From contig NZ_JBHLTP010000003.1 of NCBI RefSeq assembly GCF_042434395.1, forward strand, positions 248,001 to 312,000: 64,000 nucleotides of DNA. Reading direction: 5' to 3'. The stretch is from Pontibacillus salicampi (GTDB lineage: Bacteria > Bacillota > Bacilli > Bacillales > BH030062). The notes beneath the pieces were generated by a model that was not told where the DNA came from, did not search any database, and saw only the letters and a list, made by a program, of their open reading frames with translations. This document shows, one piece after another, positions 51,820 through 61,805 of this stretch; within the stretch, counting starts at the first letter, position 1; each line of letters starts with the position of its first letter. The position numbers and the translations under genes are program-made.

Positions 51820-52911
51820 ATGCCAATTGATTTGGAGAAATATCAAGTACGTACTGACCTTGCTGTAGAAGCAAAAGACATGGTAGAAGATAAGAGCACA
51901 AAGGGGAAGAGTGGTGTACACGTACAAGAAAAAAGGGAAGGCGAGATAAAAGTAACCTATGTAGATGTGGATGAAGCGGGGGCGGAACAAATTGGCAAGA
52001 AGCCAGGGTCCTATGTGACGATTGAATCTGCCGGAATTCGACAGCACGATGCTCAATTGCAGCATCATACCGCCACTGTGTTTGCTAGAGAATTAGAAGA
52101 GTTGATAGGGAAGGAGAAACTGCCAGAAGATGCTAGCTGTTTAATAGTTGGTCTGGGAAATCTGAATGTAACTCCAGATGCACTAGGGCCCATGGTTATG
52201 CAGAAAGTACTTGTTACGAAGCACTTATTTGCATTGCAGCCTGAGAGAGTTGCAGAAGGATATCGTCCAGTATCTGCTTTAACCCCAGGTGTGATGGGGG
52301 TAACGGGAATTGAAACGAGTGATATTATCTTTGGTGTAATTCATAAAGTGAAGCCTGATTTTGTGATTGCAGTTGACGCTCTTGCATCACGGTCAATTGA
52401 TCGTGTGAATGCAACCATTCAGTTATCCAATACGGGAATCCATCCCGGATCAGGAGTAGGAAACAAACGGAAGGAATTAAGTATGGAAACGTTAGGGATT
52501 CCAGTTATTGCTGTAGGGGTTCCAACTGTAGTCGATGCTGTTACCATAACCAGTGATACGATTGATTATTTATTGAAGCATTTTGGCAGGGAGTGGAATG
52601 AAAAGGGAAAAGCATCCAAAGCATTAACCCCTGCAGGCATGGATTTTGGAGAAAGAAAGGAATTAACGGAAGAGGATCTTCCCAATGAGGAGCAAAGACA
52701 ATCTGTGTTAGGGATGATTGGAACCTTATCAGAACATGAGAAAAGAAAGCTAATCCATGAAGTGTTAAATCCGTTGGGTCACAATTTAATGGTAACTCCT
52801 AAGGAGGTAGACGGCTTTATGAAGGATATGGCGCACGTCATCGCAACAGGGATGAATGCTGCTCTCCATGAAACTGTAAATCCAGACAACGAAGAATCAT
52901 TTACAAGATAG
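51820..52911 (+). CDS. gpr: germination protease Gpr
   Basis: 363 residues. Aspartic-like protease that degrades SASP proteins at germination. It is made as a zymogen with an N-terminal pro-piece; the RTDLAVEAKD segment near the cleavage region is conserved. Core motifs GLGNLNVTPDALGP, VMGVTGIETSDII, DALASRSIDRVN and GIHPGSGVGNKRKE all match. ATG with GGAGGG upstream. In B. subtilis it is read by sigma-F/sigma-G; no clear site is visible upstream here. Confidence 0.97.
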   Translation: MPIDLEKYQVRTDLAVEAKDMVEDKSTKGKSGVHVQEKREGEIKVTYVDVDEAGAEQIGKKPGSYVTIESAGIRQHDAQLQHHTATVFARELEELIGKEKLPEDASCLIVGLGNLNVTPDALGPMVMQKVLVTKHLFALQPERVAEGYRPVSALTPGVMGVTGIETSDIIFGVIHKVKPDFVIAVDALASRSIDRVNATIQLSNTGIHPGSGVGNKRKELSMETLGIPVIAVGVPTVVDAVTITSDTIDYLLKHFGREWNEKGKASKALTPAGMDFGERKELTEEDLPNEEQRQSVLGMIGTLSEHEKRKLIHEVLNPLGHNLMVTPKEVDGFMKDMAHVIATGMNAALHETVNPDNEESFTR

Positions 52912-52985
52912 GAAGCGGTTCTACTTTCTCTTAAAGGCTCATAGAATTTACTAGAGTCTGAAGTAATAAGGGAAAGGATGGGACC

Positions 52986-54149
52986 ATGAAAACGAAAGGC
53001 ATCAGCCCTATCCAGAAGGAAATGAACAAATGGTATAAACGAAGTAGTTTTTACTTACTAGGCATTGTAATGGTGTTTCTCCTTATTGGAATTCTAACCT
53101 CTATACAACCAGCCTATCGACTTTCGTCTTCTACGCTTCACCATTGGACAAGTCAAGTAAATGGTGCCTCCTTCCTTAGATTGATGGGGATGGAGAATCG
53201 CATTTTTATTGAGGCATATCCAGATGAGCAAGAAGAAATAAAAATGTCTGAGCTCGTCTTTCAAACCGTTACCAGTATCAAATTAACGGACCCACGAACA
53301 TTGCTTGGAAGAGAGATTCCTGGATTTTCCGTCTTTGATGGCGAAATTATTGTCGCTGGAGAAGGAACCGATTACACGAATATGCCAATTGAATCCTCTC
53401 CACCCATGGACGTATTTGATCAAGAGAAGGAAGCAGTTGTTAAGCAGGAAGAGGAAGAGGAAAGTAAAGAAAAGCAGGAACCAACCCAGTCTACAGGGGA
53501 TCGGAATGTTGTATTTATATACCATTCTCATAATCGTGAATCCTTTTTACCTCTTTTACCAAAAGGCACAAAACCGGACGAAGCATACCATTCGGAGGCA
53601 AATATAACATTAGTTGGCGAAAGACTTGCAAAGGGATTACAAAATAATGGTATTGGAGCAACTGTAGATAAGACAGATATACCTAGTATTTTGAAGGAGG
53701 AAGGACTTAATTATTATGAATCGTATGATGCCTCTCGACCAGTGGTAGAGACAGCGATGAAGCAGGATGATAACTTACAATACTATTTTGACTTGCATCG
53801 GGATTCCCTTCCGAAAGACATTACTACGACGAAAATACATGGTAAATCGTATGCAAGGATCTTTTTCGTCATTGGTGGTAAATTTGCAAAGCACGAAGAA
53901 AATTTAAAGCTTGCCAATGAGCTTCATAAGCGAGTAGAAAAAATGTACCCAGGATTAAGCAGGGGAGTGTACACGAAAAAAGATGCAGGCTCTAATGGAA
54001 AATACAATCAGGATTTATCACCAAACGCCATCCTCATTGAATTTGGCGGACTTGAAAATAATTTAGATGAGTTATATCGAAGCGCTGATGCAGTTGCAGA
54101 TGTGTTCAGTGATTTTTATTGGAAGGCTGAAAAAGTAAACGCTAACTAA
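52986..54149 (+). CDS. spoIIP: stage II sporulation protein P (SpoIIP)
   Basis: 387 residues. Membrane-anchored amidase/endopeptidase of the DMP engulfment machine. N-terminal helix (about 20-38), Glu/Lys-rich linker (about 145-165), then the catalytic domain with FIYHSHNRESF, FDLHRDS and LIEFGG (zinc and catalytic residues). Between gpr and yqxA, as in B. subtilis. Confidence 0.96.
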   Translation: MKTKGISPIQKEMNKWYKRSSFYLLGIVMVFLLIGILTSIQPAYRLSSSTLHHWTSQVNGASFLRLMGMENRIFIEAYPDEQEEIKMSELVFQTVTSIKLTDPRTLLGREIPGFSVFDGEIIVAGEGTDYTNMPIESSPPMDVFDQEKEAVVKQEEEEESKEKQEPTQSTGDRNVVFIYHSHNRESFLPLLPKGTKPDEAYHSEANITLVGERLAKGLQNNGIGATVDKTDIPSILKEEGLNYYESYDASRPVVETAMKQDDNLQYYFDLHRDSLPKDITTTKIHGKSYARIFFVIGGKFAKHEENLKLANELHKRVEKMYPGLSRGVYTKKDAGSNGKYNQDLSPNAILIEFGGLENNLDELYRSADAVADVFSDFYWKAEKVNAN

Positions 54150-54162
54150 AGGAGGGATTGGA

Positions 54163-54513
54163 ATGATACGCTTCACCACAACGGTTCTTCTGTTAATTAT
54201 ATTATTTTTAAGCGGTGTATTGCTCGGTATGAACCAAGCAAGTTTAGGGATTATAGAAATGCGGGGCTTTTCTAATGACTCGTTGCAGGAAGCGGTAAAA
54301 ACAAATCCCTCTAAAGGCTCCTCCTACGAAGTGGAAGTGTTAGGGCAAGGGTTTGAACAAGTTTCAGTAGAGGAGAAACAAAAAGCATATGCTGAAATGC
54401 AGACCGACCACGGTGTTCAAAAGCTTGCTTTTGCTTTAGAGAAAGCTGTCAAATGGGTGTACAACACCATAATCTTTATTGTCTACCAATTTGTCCAGAT
54501 TTTTTATTCATGA
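54163..54513 (+). CDS. YqxA family protein (DUF3679)
   Basis: 116 residues. N-terminal membrane helix with the GVLLGMNQASLGI motif, a charged middle, and a hydrophobic C-terminus. Function unknown. Follows spoIIP by 13 bases; the order gpr-spoIIP-yqxA-lepA is conserved. Confidence 0.85.
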   Translation: MIRFTTTVLLLIILFLSGVLLGMNQASLGIIEMRGFSNDSLQEAVKTNPSKGSSYEVEVLGQGFEQVSVEEKQKAYAEMQTDHGVQKLAFALEKAVKWVYNTIIFIVYQFVQIFYS

Positions 54514-54521
54514 TAGGATGG

Positions 54522-54556
54522 CAAGCGTTTGTCCATAAAGGTCAGACGCTTTTTAT
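54522..54556 (+). terminator. gpr-spoIIP-yqxA terminator
   Basis: AAGCGTTTG (54523-54531) with CAGACGCTT (54543-54551), one G-T pair, then Ts. Confidence 0.82.
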
Positions 54557-54876
54557 TTGTTTTACTCTGTTAAACATCAAGATGAAAGGTATGGGGATAG
54601 TACACAAGGCTTACATTCAAGCTCCTGTGTATTAATAAAGGTCTGTTATGTTATGAGAGGAAGCTATCGCCTGCAGACCATCGCTTTCCTATTGGCTCCG
54701 TCGTGGGGCGCAGTTGCTATAGGGCGGAGCGGTTTTAGCTGGACCTCCATACTATGGCTAAGCTACCATCATGAATGTACAACCGTGAAAAAGCCCTGAA
54801 GACTAAAGATGATATACAAACTGGCAAGGCTAACCATTAATACGTGTATTCGATTATATGCTAATATTACTTTTCG
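54557..54876. other. non-coding stretch with a GC-rich, possibly structured core
   Basis: About 54670-54733 is near 64% GC (41 of 64 bases), against roughly 40% around it. Complementary pieces include GGAAGC with GCTTTCC and GGCTCCG with CGGAGC. No convincing frame or ribosome site on either strand. It could be a structured RNA, a degraded insertion or a foreign fragment. Confidence 0.45.
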
Positions 54877-54905
54877 TTGAAGAATTGGCTTTACATTGCT
54901 ATAAT
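54877..54905 (+). promoter_or_regulatory. sigma-A promoter of lepA
   Basis: TTGAAG (54877-54882), 17 bases, TATAAT (54900-54905), about 41 bases before the lepA start. Confidence 0.85.
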
Positions 54906-54946
54906 CAATTCTAGTGAATGTCGGGAACCAAAGTAGGAGTGATAAT

Positions 54947-56773
54947 GTGAGTAACGACATAATTAAGCAAGAGAACGTACGAAATTTTTCTATCATAGCT
55001 CATATAGACCACGGTAAATCAACATTAGCCGATCGAATATTAGAGAAAACGAAGGCATTAACGGATAGAGAAATGAAAGAACAATTCCTTGATGCGATGG
55101 ACCTAGAACGTGAACGAGGCATTACAATTAAACTAAATGCAGTCCAACTGAAGTATGAATCCCAAAAGACGAATGAGGATTATTTGTTCCACCTGATTGA
55201 TACTCCAGGACACGTCGATTTTACATACGAAGTGTCACGAAGCCTTGCAGCCTGTGAAGGAGTTATCCTCGTTGTAGATGCGGCTCAGGGTATTGAAGCA
55301 CAGACACTGGCCAATTTATACCTTGCTTTGGATAATGATCTAGAAATTATTCCAGTCATTAACAAAGTAGACTTACCGGCTGCTGATCCTGAACGAGTAA
55401 CACAGGAATTAGAGGATTTGCTTGGGGTAACAAAAGACGAGGTCATTCTAGCGTCAGCCAAAGCAGGTAAAGGGATTGAAGAAATACTAGAAGCAATTGT
55501 AGAACGTATTCCAGCACCAGAAGGAAATCCTGATGCCCCGTTGAAGTCGTTAATTTTTGATTCCTTATACGACCCTTATCGCGGTGTAATAGCCTCCATT
55601 GCCATTAAGGAAGGTACAGTACGAGTCGGTCAAAAAATTCGAATGATGCAAACAGGCAAGGAATTTGAAGTCAACGAGCTAGGAGTCTTTAATCCGAAGC
55701 CTACCTCCAAGGATTCGTTAACGGTTGGGGATGTTGGCTTCTTAACGGCTTCTATTAAAAATGTAAGTGATTCTCGAGTTGGGGATACGATAACTAGTGC
55801 CACTAACCCAGCACCAGAACCGCTGCCAGGGTATAAGAAAATGAATCCGATGGTTTTCTGCGGAATGTTTCCTGTGGAAGCAAGTAACTATAATGATTTA
55901 AGAGAAGCGCTTGAGAGGCTGGAATTGAACGATTCTTCCTTACAGTATGAGGCTGAGACATCTCAAGCCTTAGGTTTCGGTTTCCGCTGCGGCTTTTTAG
56001 GTCTTCTTCATATGGAAATTATACAGGAGCGAATTGAACGGGAATTCGGTATTCAAATGATTACTACAGCTCCAAGCGTAATTTATCAGGTGGAGATGGT
56101 AGACGGAGAAGAAATACTAATTGATAATCCATCCTTAATGCCAGACTCCCAGTCCATTAATGAAGTAAGAGAACCATTTGTTAGTGCTACGATTATGGTG
56201 CCTAATGATTACGTGGGTCCTGTTATGGAAATCTGTCAAAAGAAACGCGGCGCATTTCAGGATATGGAGTATTTGGATGATAATCGCGTTAACATAACGT
56301 ATGAAATTCCATTATCAGAGATTGTGTATGATTTCTTTGATCAGCTTAAATCTCAAACGAAAGGCTATGCTTCCTTCGATTATGAATTAGTTGGATATAG
56401 ACCTTCTAATTTGGTGAAAATGGATATACTCCTGAATGGGGATACCATTGATGCTCTATCCTTTATCGTACACCGCGATTTCGCGTATGATCGAGGAAAA
56501 GCAATAGCGAACAAACTAAAGGACCTCATTCCAAGACAACAATTTGAAGTACCGATACAAGCAACTATTGGTAATAAGGTTGTAGCAAGATCTACTATTA
56601 AAGCAATGCGTAAAAACGTACTTTCTAAGTGTTATGGCGGTGACATTACGCGTAAACGTAAGCTTCTAGAGAAGCAAAAAGAAGGTAAAAAACGCATGAA
56701 AATGGTAGGATCGGTTGAGGTACCTCAAGAAGCCTTTATGGCTGTACTGGAAATGGATTCAGATAACGATTAA
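54947..56773 (+). CDS. lepA: elongation factor 4 (LepA)
   Basis: 608 residues from GTG 54947 (AGGAG at 54935-54939). Translational GTPase: G1 AHIDHGKST (18-26), G2 RGITIK, G3 DTPGHVDF, G4 NKVD, then the LepA-specific C-terminal domain with KCYGGDITRKRKLLEKQKEGKKRMK. Acts on stalled or maturing ribosomes. An upstream in-frame start (54914) is less likely, because the ribosome site would be inside the gene. Confidence 0.97.
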   Translation: MSNDIIKQENVRNFSIIAHIDHGKSTLADRILEKTKALTDREMKEQFLDAMDLERERGITIKLNAVQLKYESQKTNEDYLFHLIDTPGHVDFTYEVSRSLAACEGVILVVDAAQGIEAQTLANLYLALDNDLEIIPVINKVDLPAADPERVTQELEDLLGVTKDEVILASAKAGKGIEEILEAIVERIPAPEGNPDAPLKSLIFDSLYDPYRGVIASIAIKEGTVRVGQKIRMMQTGKEFEVNELGVFNPKPTSKDSLTVGDVGFLTASIKNVSDSRVGDTITSATNPAPEPLPGYKKMNPMVFCGMFPVEASNYNDLREALERLELNDSSLQYEAETSQALGFGFRCGFLGLLHMEIIQERIEREFGIQMITTAPSVIYQVEMVDGEEILIDNPSLMPDSQSINEVREPFVSATIMVPNDYVGPVMEICQKKRGAFQDMEYLDDNRVNITYEIPLSEIVYDFFDQLKSQTKGYASFDYELVGYRPSNLVKMDILLNGDTIDALSFIVHRDFAYDRGKAIANKLKDLIPRQQFEVPIQATIGNKVVARSTIKAMRKNVLSKCYGGDITRKRKLLEKQKEGKKRMKMVGSVEVPQEAFMAVLEMDSDND

Positions 56774-56779
56774 CGTTAT

Positions 56780-56810
56780 GAAACCGCAAGGAGGTATTCT
56801 TTGCGGTTTT
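56780..56810 (+). terminator. weak terminator between lepA and hemW
   Basis: AAACCGCAA (56781-56789) with TTGCGGTTT (56801-56809), then TT-rich bases. Confidence 0.7.
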
Positions 56811-56839
56811 TACACTTTTTTAAAGGAACGTGAGCAACT

Positions 56840-57985
56840 ATGATAACTTCAGCTTATATTCACATTCCGTTTTGCCAGCAAATTTGTCATTATTGCGATT
56901 TTACTAAATTCTTCTACAACGAGAAATTAGCTGATGATTACCTTGATGCGTTAGACAGGGAAATGACAGAAGCAGTGGGAAAACGTAAGCAATATATGAA
57001 AACAATCTTCGTGGGCGGTGGCACTCCAACTGCACTAAATCACGCCCAGCTAGAGAGGTTGTTGCAAACAATCGCTGCCTCCTTTGATGTGGAACAGTGT
57101 GAGGAGTACACATTTGAAGCAAATCCTGGAGAATTTGATGAGAAAAAATTATCACTTTTAAAATATTACGGAGTGAATCGGATTTCCTTTGGAGTTCAAG
57201 TCTTTGATGACACGATGCTGGAAAAGCTAGGCAGGCTTCATAGGGTTCAGGATGTGTACGACAATCTGAAGCTATTTGATAAATATGATTTTCAGAATGT
57301 ATCCATTGATTTAATTTATGGACTTCCAGATCAAACAGTAGAAGGGTTTCAAGCCACGCTGGAAGAAGCTATCCGTTTGGATTTACCTCACTATTCTACG
57401 TACTCCTTGCAAATTGAACCAAAAACTGTTTTCTACCAGCGTCACCAAAAAGGGAAATTGGAAAAGCCTGTAGAAGAACAAGAAGCAATGATGTATGAGA
57501 TGCTCGTAAACAAGATGGAGAAAAACGGCACACCTCAATACGAAATTAGTAACTTCGCCAAGTCGGGTTATGAAAGTAAACACAATCTGACATACTGGGA
57601 TAATAATTACTACTTTGGATTCGGTTCTGGTGCGCATGGGTATCTCCCAGGGAAACGAACGGTAAATCTTCGACCATTACCACATTATATTAAACAAGTA
57701 CATGAACAAGGGAATGCTATCCTCCACGAAGAGCCGATTACCATAAGGGAACAAATGGAGGAGCAGATGTTTTTAGGACTTCGAAAAGCGGCTGGAGTCT
57801 CCAAGAGTGAATTTCAAAAGCGCTATGGATATGCGATACAGAATCTATATAATGATGAACTACAGTATTTAAAACAAAAGGACTGGATTGAAGAAGCGGG
57901 AGATTATATACGTATCACTCCAAATGGAAGGTTATTTGGAAACAATGTATTTCAAGAATTTTTACTCGAAGATGATCAGTTGTAA
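56840..57985 (+). CDS. hemW: HemW radical-SAM protein (heme chaperone; formerly annotated HemN-like)
   Basis: 381 residues. Radical-SAM cluster CQQICHYC (C12, C16, C19), GGGTPTAL, and the HemN-type C-terminal domain. It lacks the extra N-terminal Cys found in true coproporphyrinogen dehydrogenases, as HemW proteins do. Proposed to insert heme into respiratory enzymes. Precedes hrcA. Confidence 0.9.
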   Translation: MITSAYIHIPFCQQICHYCDFTKFFYNEKLADDYLDALDREMTEAVGKRKQYMKTIFVGGGTPTALNHAQLERLLQTIAASFDVEQCEEYTFEANPGEFDEKKLSLLKYYGVNRISFGVQVFDDTMLEKLGRLHRVQDVYDNLKLFDKYDFQNVSIDLIYGLPDQTVEGFQATLEEAIRLDLPHYSTYSLQIEPKTVFYQRHQKGKLEKPVEEQEAMMYEMLVNKMEKNGTPQYEISNFAKSGYESKHNLTYWDNNYYFGFGSGAHGYLPGKRTVNLRPLPHYIKQVHEQGNAILHEEPITIREQMEEQMFLGLRKAAGVSKSEFQKRYGYAIQNLYNDELQYLKQKDWIEEAGDYIRITPNGRLFGNNVFQEFLLEDDQL

Positions 57986-58024
57986 TAAGCTTCTTCTTTA
58001 TGCCAATCTTCTTTGTTAAATTTG

Positions 58025-58053
58025 TTGACAACGATAAAGGCATTTGATAACTT
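58025..58053 (+). promoter_or_regulatory. promoter of the hrcA-dnaK operon
   Basis: Perfect -35 TTGACA (58025-58030), 17 bases, TAACTT (58048-58053). The expected start near 58060 places CIRCE over the first transcribed bases. Confidence 0.75.
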
Positions 58054-58063
58054 ATTATTAGAT

Positions 58064-58090
58064 TTAGCACTCAAAGGAATCGAGTGCTAA
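58064..58090. promoter_or_regulatory. CIRCE operator (HrcA site)
   Basis: TTAGCACTC (58064-58072), 9-base spacer, GAGTGCTAA (58082-58090): a perfect CIRCE. Bound by the HrcA repressor encoded just downstream, giving heat-shock control of the operon. Confidence 0.98.
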
Positions 58091-58104
58091 CAGAGGTGAT
58101 CATC

Positions 58105-59151
58105 ATGTTGACAGAAAGACAATTACTCATATTGCAAGTGATTATTGATGATTTCATCCAGTCTGCGCAACCAGTAGGGTCGCGGGCCATTTCTAAGAAA
58201 GATACCATTACCTATAGTTCGGCTACTATTCGAAATGAAATGGCTGATCTGGAGGAGTTAGGGTATCTAGAGAAAACTCACTCGTCATCGGGACGTGTTC
58301 CCTCAGAAAAAGGGTACCGATTCTATGTAGATTACTTAATGTCTCCCTTTGATTTATCCAGGACGGAGCAAACGTTTATACAGCACGCTTTTACAAATCA
58401 TTTGGTAGAGTTTGAAAAAGTGGTGCAGCAATCTGCGCGGGTTCTTTCTGATCTAACGAATTATACTTCTATTATTCTTGGACCAGAAGTGTATGAAACG
58501 AAACTAAAGCAGCTGCAGATTATACCACTATCGACTCATTCAGCGGTTGCTATACTCGTTACGAATACTGGACATGTAGAGCATCGCTCCTTTACGATAC
58601 CCGTGGATATTCAACCGGGTGACTTGGAGAAGATGGTAAATATCCTCAATGATAAACTGTATGGGGTGCCTATCATTTATCTTCACCAGAAGCTAAACTC
58701 TGAGATTGCCGAGCTGTTAAAGGCTCATACGAATGAATACGACAAGGCGTATCAATATTTACAATCTGCCCTATTTGAAGAGCAGCCAGTGAAGCTTTAT
58801 GTAGGTGGAAAAACCAATATTTTGATGCAGCCAGAGTTTAAAGACATCGAAAAAGTTCGAAATCTATACTCCATGATTGAAGAAGAAGTGGAAATCGCTC
58901 AATTACTTCGCAATGATACAGAAGATATTAAAGTTACCATTGGCAGGGAGAATGAAGTAAATGCGATGAAAGACTGCAGTTTAATTACAGCTTCTTACTC
59001 TCTTGGAGAAGAACAAATGGGAACAATCGCGTTAATTGGCCCGACTAGGATGGAATATTCTAAAGTAATTTCCTTATTAAATGTTTTATCCAGTAATATG
59101 ACCCAGACCTTTCATTCTTGGTATCAAAATGAACAGAATGGGCATAACTGA
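58105..59151 (+). CDS. hrcA: heat-inducible repressor HrcA
   Basis: 348 residues from ATG 58105, with GAGGTGA upstream; an in-frame GTG at 58084 lies in CIRCE and is rejected. N-terminal winged helix (LTERQLLILQVIIDDFIQSAQPVGSRAISKK, SSATIRNEMADLEELGYLEKTHSSSGRVPS), then GAF-like domain. Activity depends on GroE. Confidence 0.97.
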   Translation: MLTERQLLILQVIIDDFIQSAQPVGSRAISKKDTITYSSATIRNEMADLEELGYLEKTHSSSGRVPSEKGYRFYVDYLMSPFDLSRTEQTFIQHAFTNHLVEFEKVVQQSARVLSDLTNYTSIILGPEVYETKLKQLQIIPLSTHSAVAILVTNTGHVEHRSFTIPVDIQPGDLEKMVNILNDKLYGVPIIYLHQKLNSEIAELLKAHTNEYDKAYQYLQSALFEEQPVKLYVGGKTNILMQPEFKDIEKVRNLYSMIEEEVEIAQLLRNDTEDIKVTIGRENEVNAMKDCSLITASYSLGEEQMGTIALIGPTRMEYSKVISLLNVLSSNMTQTFHSWYQNEQNGHN

Positions 59152-59158
59152 TAAAGTT

Positions 59159-59189
59159 GAGGGGAACCAGATTTTCCCTCCCTCTTTTT
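59159..59189 (+). terminator. partial terminator after hrcA
   Basis: GAGGGGAA with TTTCCCTC, then CTTTTTG. Likely leaky, since grpE and dnaK must also be read from the CIRCE promoter. Confidence 0.65.
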
Positions 59190-59356
59190 GTGTTTTAATC
59201 CGGTAAAAGCAGGGTATGAGTAGGTGTCTTGTATTTACAGGATTACTACCAATAAGTGTTTATGTGAAATAAGTTTTTATGGTTTAGATTAAAACCATTT
59301 TCTGATATATTCTTATTTGGTCCGTAAGGCGGATTTTTCAAGAGGAGGTGACAATC

Positions 59357-59923
59357 GTGAGTGAAGATAAACAACAACGTACTGAGGAAATAAATGAAGA
59401 GCAGCAAGAAGATGTGGTAGATCAAGAGGTCGTTGATAACCCAGACCAACAAGTTGTGGAAGAAGATGAAGCTAATGATGAAGTAGAGAAGCTGCAGCAG
59501 GAGAAAGATGAATTATACCAGCGTCTCACTCGTTTACAGGCTGATTACGATAACTTCCGTCGTCGTTCTAAAAAAGAGCGAGAAAACGACTTAAAATATA
59601 AAGCTCAAGACGTAATTGAAGAGCTATTGCCTGCAGTAGATAACTTTGAACGTGCATTAAATACTGAAATACCGGATGAATCTGCAAAAACGTTTGTAGA
59701 TGGTATGAACATGGTATATAGACAACTGAAAGATGCATTAGAGAAACAAGGGGTAGAAGAAATACCTGCTGTAGGAGAAGAGTTCGATCCTGAATTACAC
59801 CAAGCAGTTATGCAGGTGGAGGATGAGAATTTCGGTTCCAATGTAGTAGTTGAGGAACTGCAAAAAGGATATAAACTCAAAGATCGTGTAATCCGGCCTT
59901 CCATGGTGAAGGTTAATCAATAA
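59357..59923 (+). CDS. grpE: nucleotide exchange factor GrpE
   Basis: 188 residues from GTG 59357 (AGGAGGTGA upstream). An acidic Gln/Glu-rich head (about 1-40), long dimerising helix (LQQEKDELYQRLTRLQADYDNFRRR) and a beta-rich C-terminal domain ending in GYKLKDRVIRPSMVKV. Exchanges ADP for ATP on DnaK. Confidence 0.97.
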   Translation: MSEDKQQRTEEINEEQQEDVVDQEVVDNPDQQVVEEDEANDEVEKLQQEKDELYQRLTRLQADYDNFRRRSKKERENDLKYKAQDVIEELLPAVDNFERALNTEIPDESAKTFVDGMNMVYRQLKDALEKQGVEEIPAVGEEFDPELHQAVMQVEDENFGSNVVVEELQKGYKLKDRVIRPSMVKVNQ

Positions 59924-59966
59924 ACAAATAAACTACATACGTTATTAGTAAGGAGGATATTTAGTC

Positions 59967-61787
59967 ATGAGTAAAATTATTGGTATTGACTTAGGAACAA
60001 CAAACTCTTGTGTCGCTGTCATGGAAGGTGGCGAATCAAAGGTAATCCCAAACCCAGAAGGTAATCGTACAACTCCTTCTGTTGTAGCTTTCAAAAACGG
60101 TGAGCGTCAGGTAGGCGAGGTTGCAAAACGTCAGGCGATTACTAACCCAAATACGATTCAGTCTATTAAGCGTCATATGGGCACTGACTATAAAGTAGAA
60201 ATCGAAGGAAAAGAATACACTCCTCAAGAGATTTCTGCTATTATCCTTCAGCACATCAAATCTTACGCTGAAGAATACCTAGGGGAAACAGTAGAAAAAG
60301 CGGTTATTACCGTTCCAGCTTACTTTAATGACGCAGAGCGTCAGGCTACAAAAGATGCTGGTAAGATTGCTGGTCTAGAAGTAGAGCGTATCATTAATGA
60401 GCCTACTGCAGCAGCGCTTGCGTACGGCATTGATCAAGAGCAGGATCAAACGCTTCTAGTTTATGACCTTGGTGGAGGTACTTTCGACGTATCTATTCTG
60501 GATATCGGTGACGGTGCGTTTGAAGTGGTTGCCACAGCAGGAGATAACAAACTAGGTGGAGACGACTTTGACCAGGTTATCATTGATCACATGGTTGCAG
60601 AGTTCAGAAAAGAGAACGGAATTGACCTTTCTCAGGATAAAATGGCTCTTCAGCGTCTTAAAGATGCTGCTGAAAAGGCAAAGAAAGACCTTTCTGGTGT
60701 AGCGCAAACACAAATTTCTCTGCCATTTATCACTGCTGGAGAAGCTGGTCCTCTACACTTAGAAATGAACCTTACTCGTGCGAAATTTGAAGAACTTTCT
60801 GCTAATCTTGTAGAACGTACCATGGAACCAACTCGTCGCGCGCTAAGAGATGCCAACATGTCTGCAAGCGACATTAATAAAGTGCTTCTTGTAGGTGGTT
60901 CTACTCGTATCCCAGCAGTTCAGGAAGCAATCAAGAAAGAGGTTAAGCAAGACCCATCTAAGGGTGTTAACCCAGACGAAGTAGTTGCCCTTGGTGCTGC
61001 CATTCAAGGCGGAGTGTTGCAAGGAGACGTAAAAGACGTTGTGCTTCTTGACGTTACACCACTTTCTTTAGGTATCGAAACAATGGGCGGCGTTACAACG
61101 AAACTTATTGAACGTAATACAACTATTCCTACAAGCCATTCTCAAACATTCTCTACTGCAGCAGATAACCAAACGGCAGTTGATATTCACGTATTACAAG
61201 GTGAACGTGAAATGGCACAGGATAACAAAACCCTTGGACGTTTCCAATTAACAGATATTCCACCAGCACCACGTGGCGTTCCACAAATCGAAGTTACATT
61301 CGATATTGATAATAACGGTATTGTACACGTTCGTGCGAAAGACCTTGGTACTAACAAAGAACAATCCATTACCATTAAATCATCTTCTGGTCTGTCTGAC
61401 GATGAAGTAGAGCGTATGGTAAACGAAGCGGAAGAGAACGCTGAAGCAGATAAACAAAAGCGTGAAGAAGTAGAGCTTCGTAACGAAGCTGATCAGCTTG
61501 TGTTCACAACTGACAAGACGATTAACGATCTTGGTGAAAGTGTAACAGAGGAAGAGAAACAAAAAGCTGAAGAAGCGAAGCAAGAACTTCAAACTGCGCT
61601 TGAAGGCGAAGATCTAGAAGAAATCCGCACGAAGAAAGACGCACTACAAGAGCAGGTTCAGCAGCTTTCTGTTAAGATGTATGAACAAGCTCAACAAGCA
61701 CAGCAAGAACAAAGCCAAGAAGGCTCTGAAGAAGATGTCGTTGACGCTGAATACGAAGACGTAAACGAAAACGACAAGAAAGAGTAG
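59967..61787 (+). CDS. dnaK: Hsp70 chaperone DnaK
   Basis: 606 residues. Nucleotide-binding domain with GIDLGTTNSCVAV, VYDLGGGTFDVSI and LVGGSTRIPAVQEA; substrate-binding domain near 390-510 (DVTPLSLGIETMGG, TIKSSSGLSDDEVERM); C-terminal lid with a Gln-rich and acidic tail. As in other Firmicutes, it lacks the segment found in Gram-negative DnaK (about 24 residues in the NBD). Confidence 0.99.
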   Translation: MSKIIGIDLGTTNSCVAVMEGGESKVIPNPEGNRTTPSVVAFKNGERQVGEVAKRQAITNPNTIQSIKRHMGTDYKVEIEGKEYTPQEISAIILQHIKSYAEEYLGETVEKAVITVPAYFNDAERQATKDAGKIAGLEVERIINEPTAAALAYGIDQEQDQTLLVYDLGGGTFDVSILDIGDGAFEVVATAGDNKLGGDDFDQVIIDHMVAEFRKENGIDLSQDKMALQRLKDAAEKAKKDLSGVAQTQISLPFITAGEAGPLHLEMNLTRAKFEELSANLVERTMEPTRRALRDANMSASDINKVLLVGGSTRIPAVQEAIKKEVKQDPSKGVNPDEVVALGAAIQGGVLQGDVKDVVLLDVTPLSLGIETMGGVTTKLIERNTTIPTSHSQTFSTAADNQTAVDIHVLQGEREMAQDNKTLGRFQLTDIPPAPRGVPQIEVTFDIDNNGIVHVRAKDLGTNKEQSITIKSSSGLSDDEVERMVNEAEENAEADKQKREEVELRNEADQLVFTTDKTINDLGESVTEEEKQKAEEAKQELQTALEGEDLEEIRTKKDALQEQVQQLSVKMYEQAQQAQQEQSQEGSEEDVVDAEYEDVNENDKKE

Positions 61788-61805
61788 TTAAGTAACAAGT
61801 AGGAC

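Noticed and set aside
58084..58104. GTG start of hrcA at 58084
   Set aside because: It lies within the CIRCE operator; ATG 58105 has the ribosome site.
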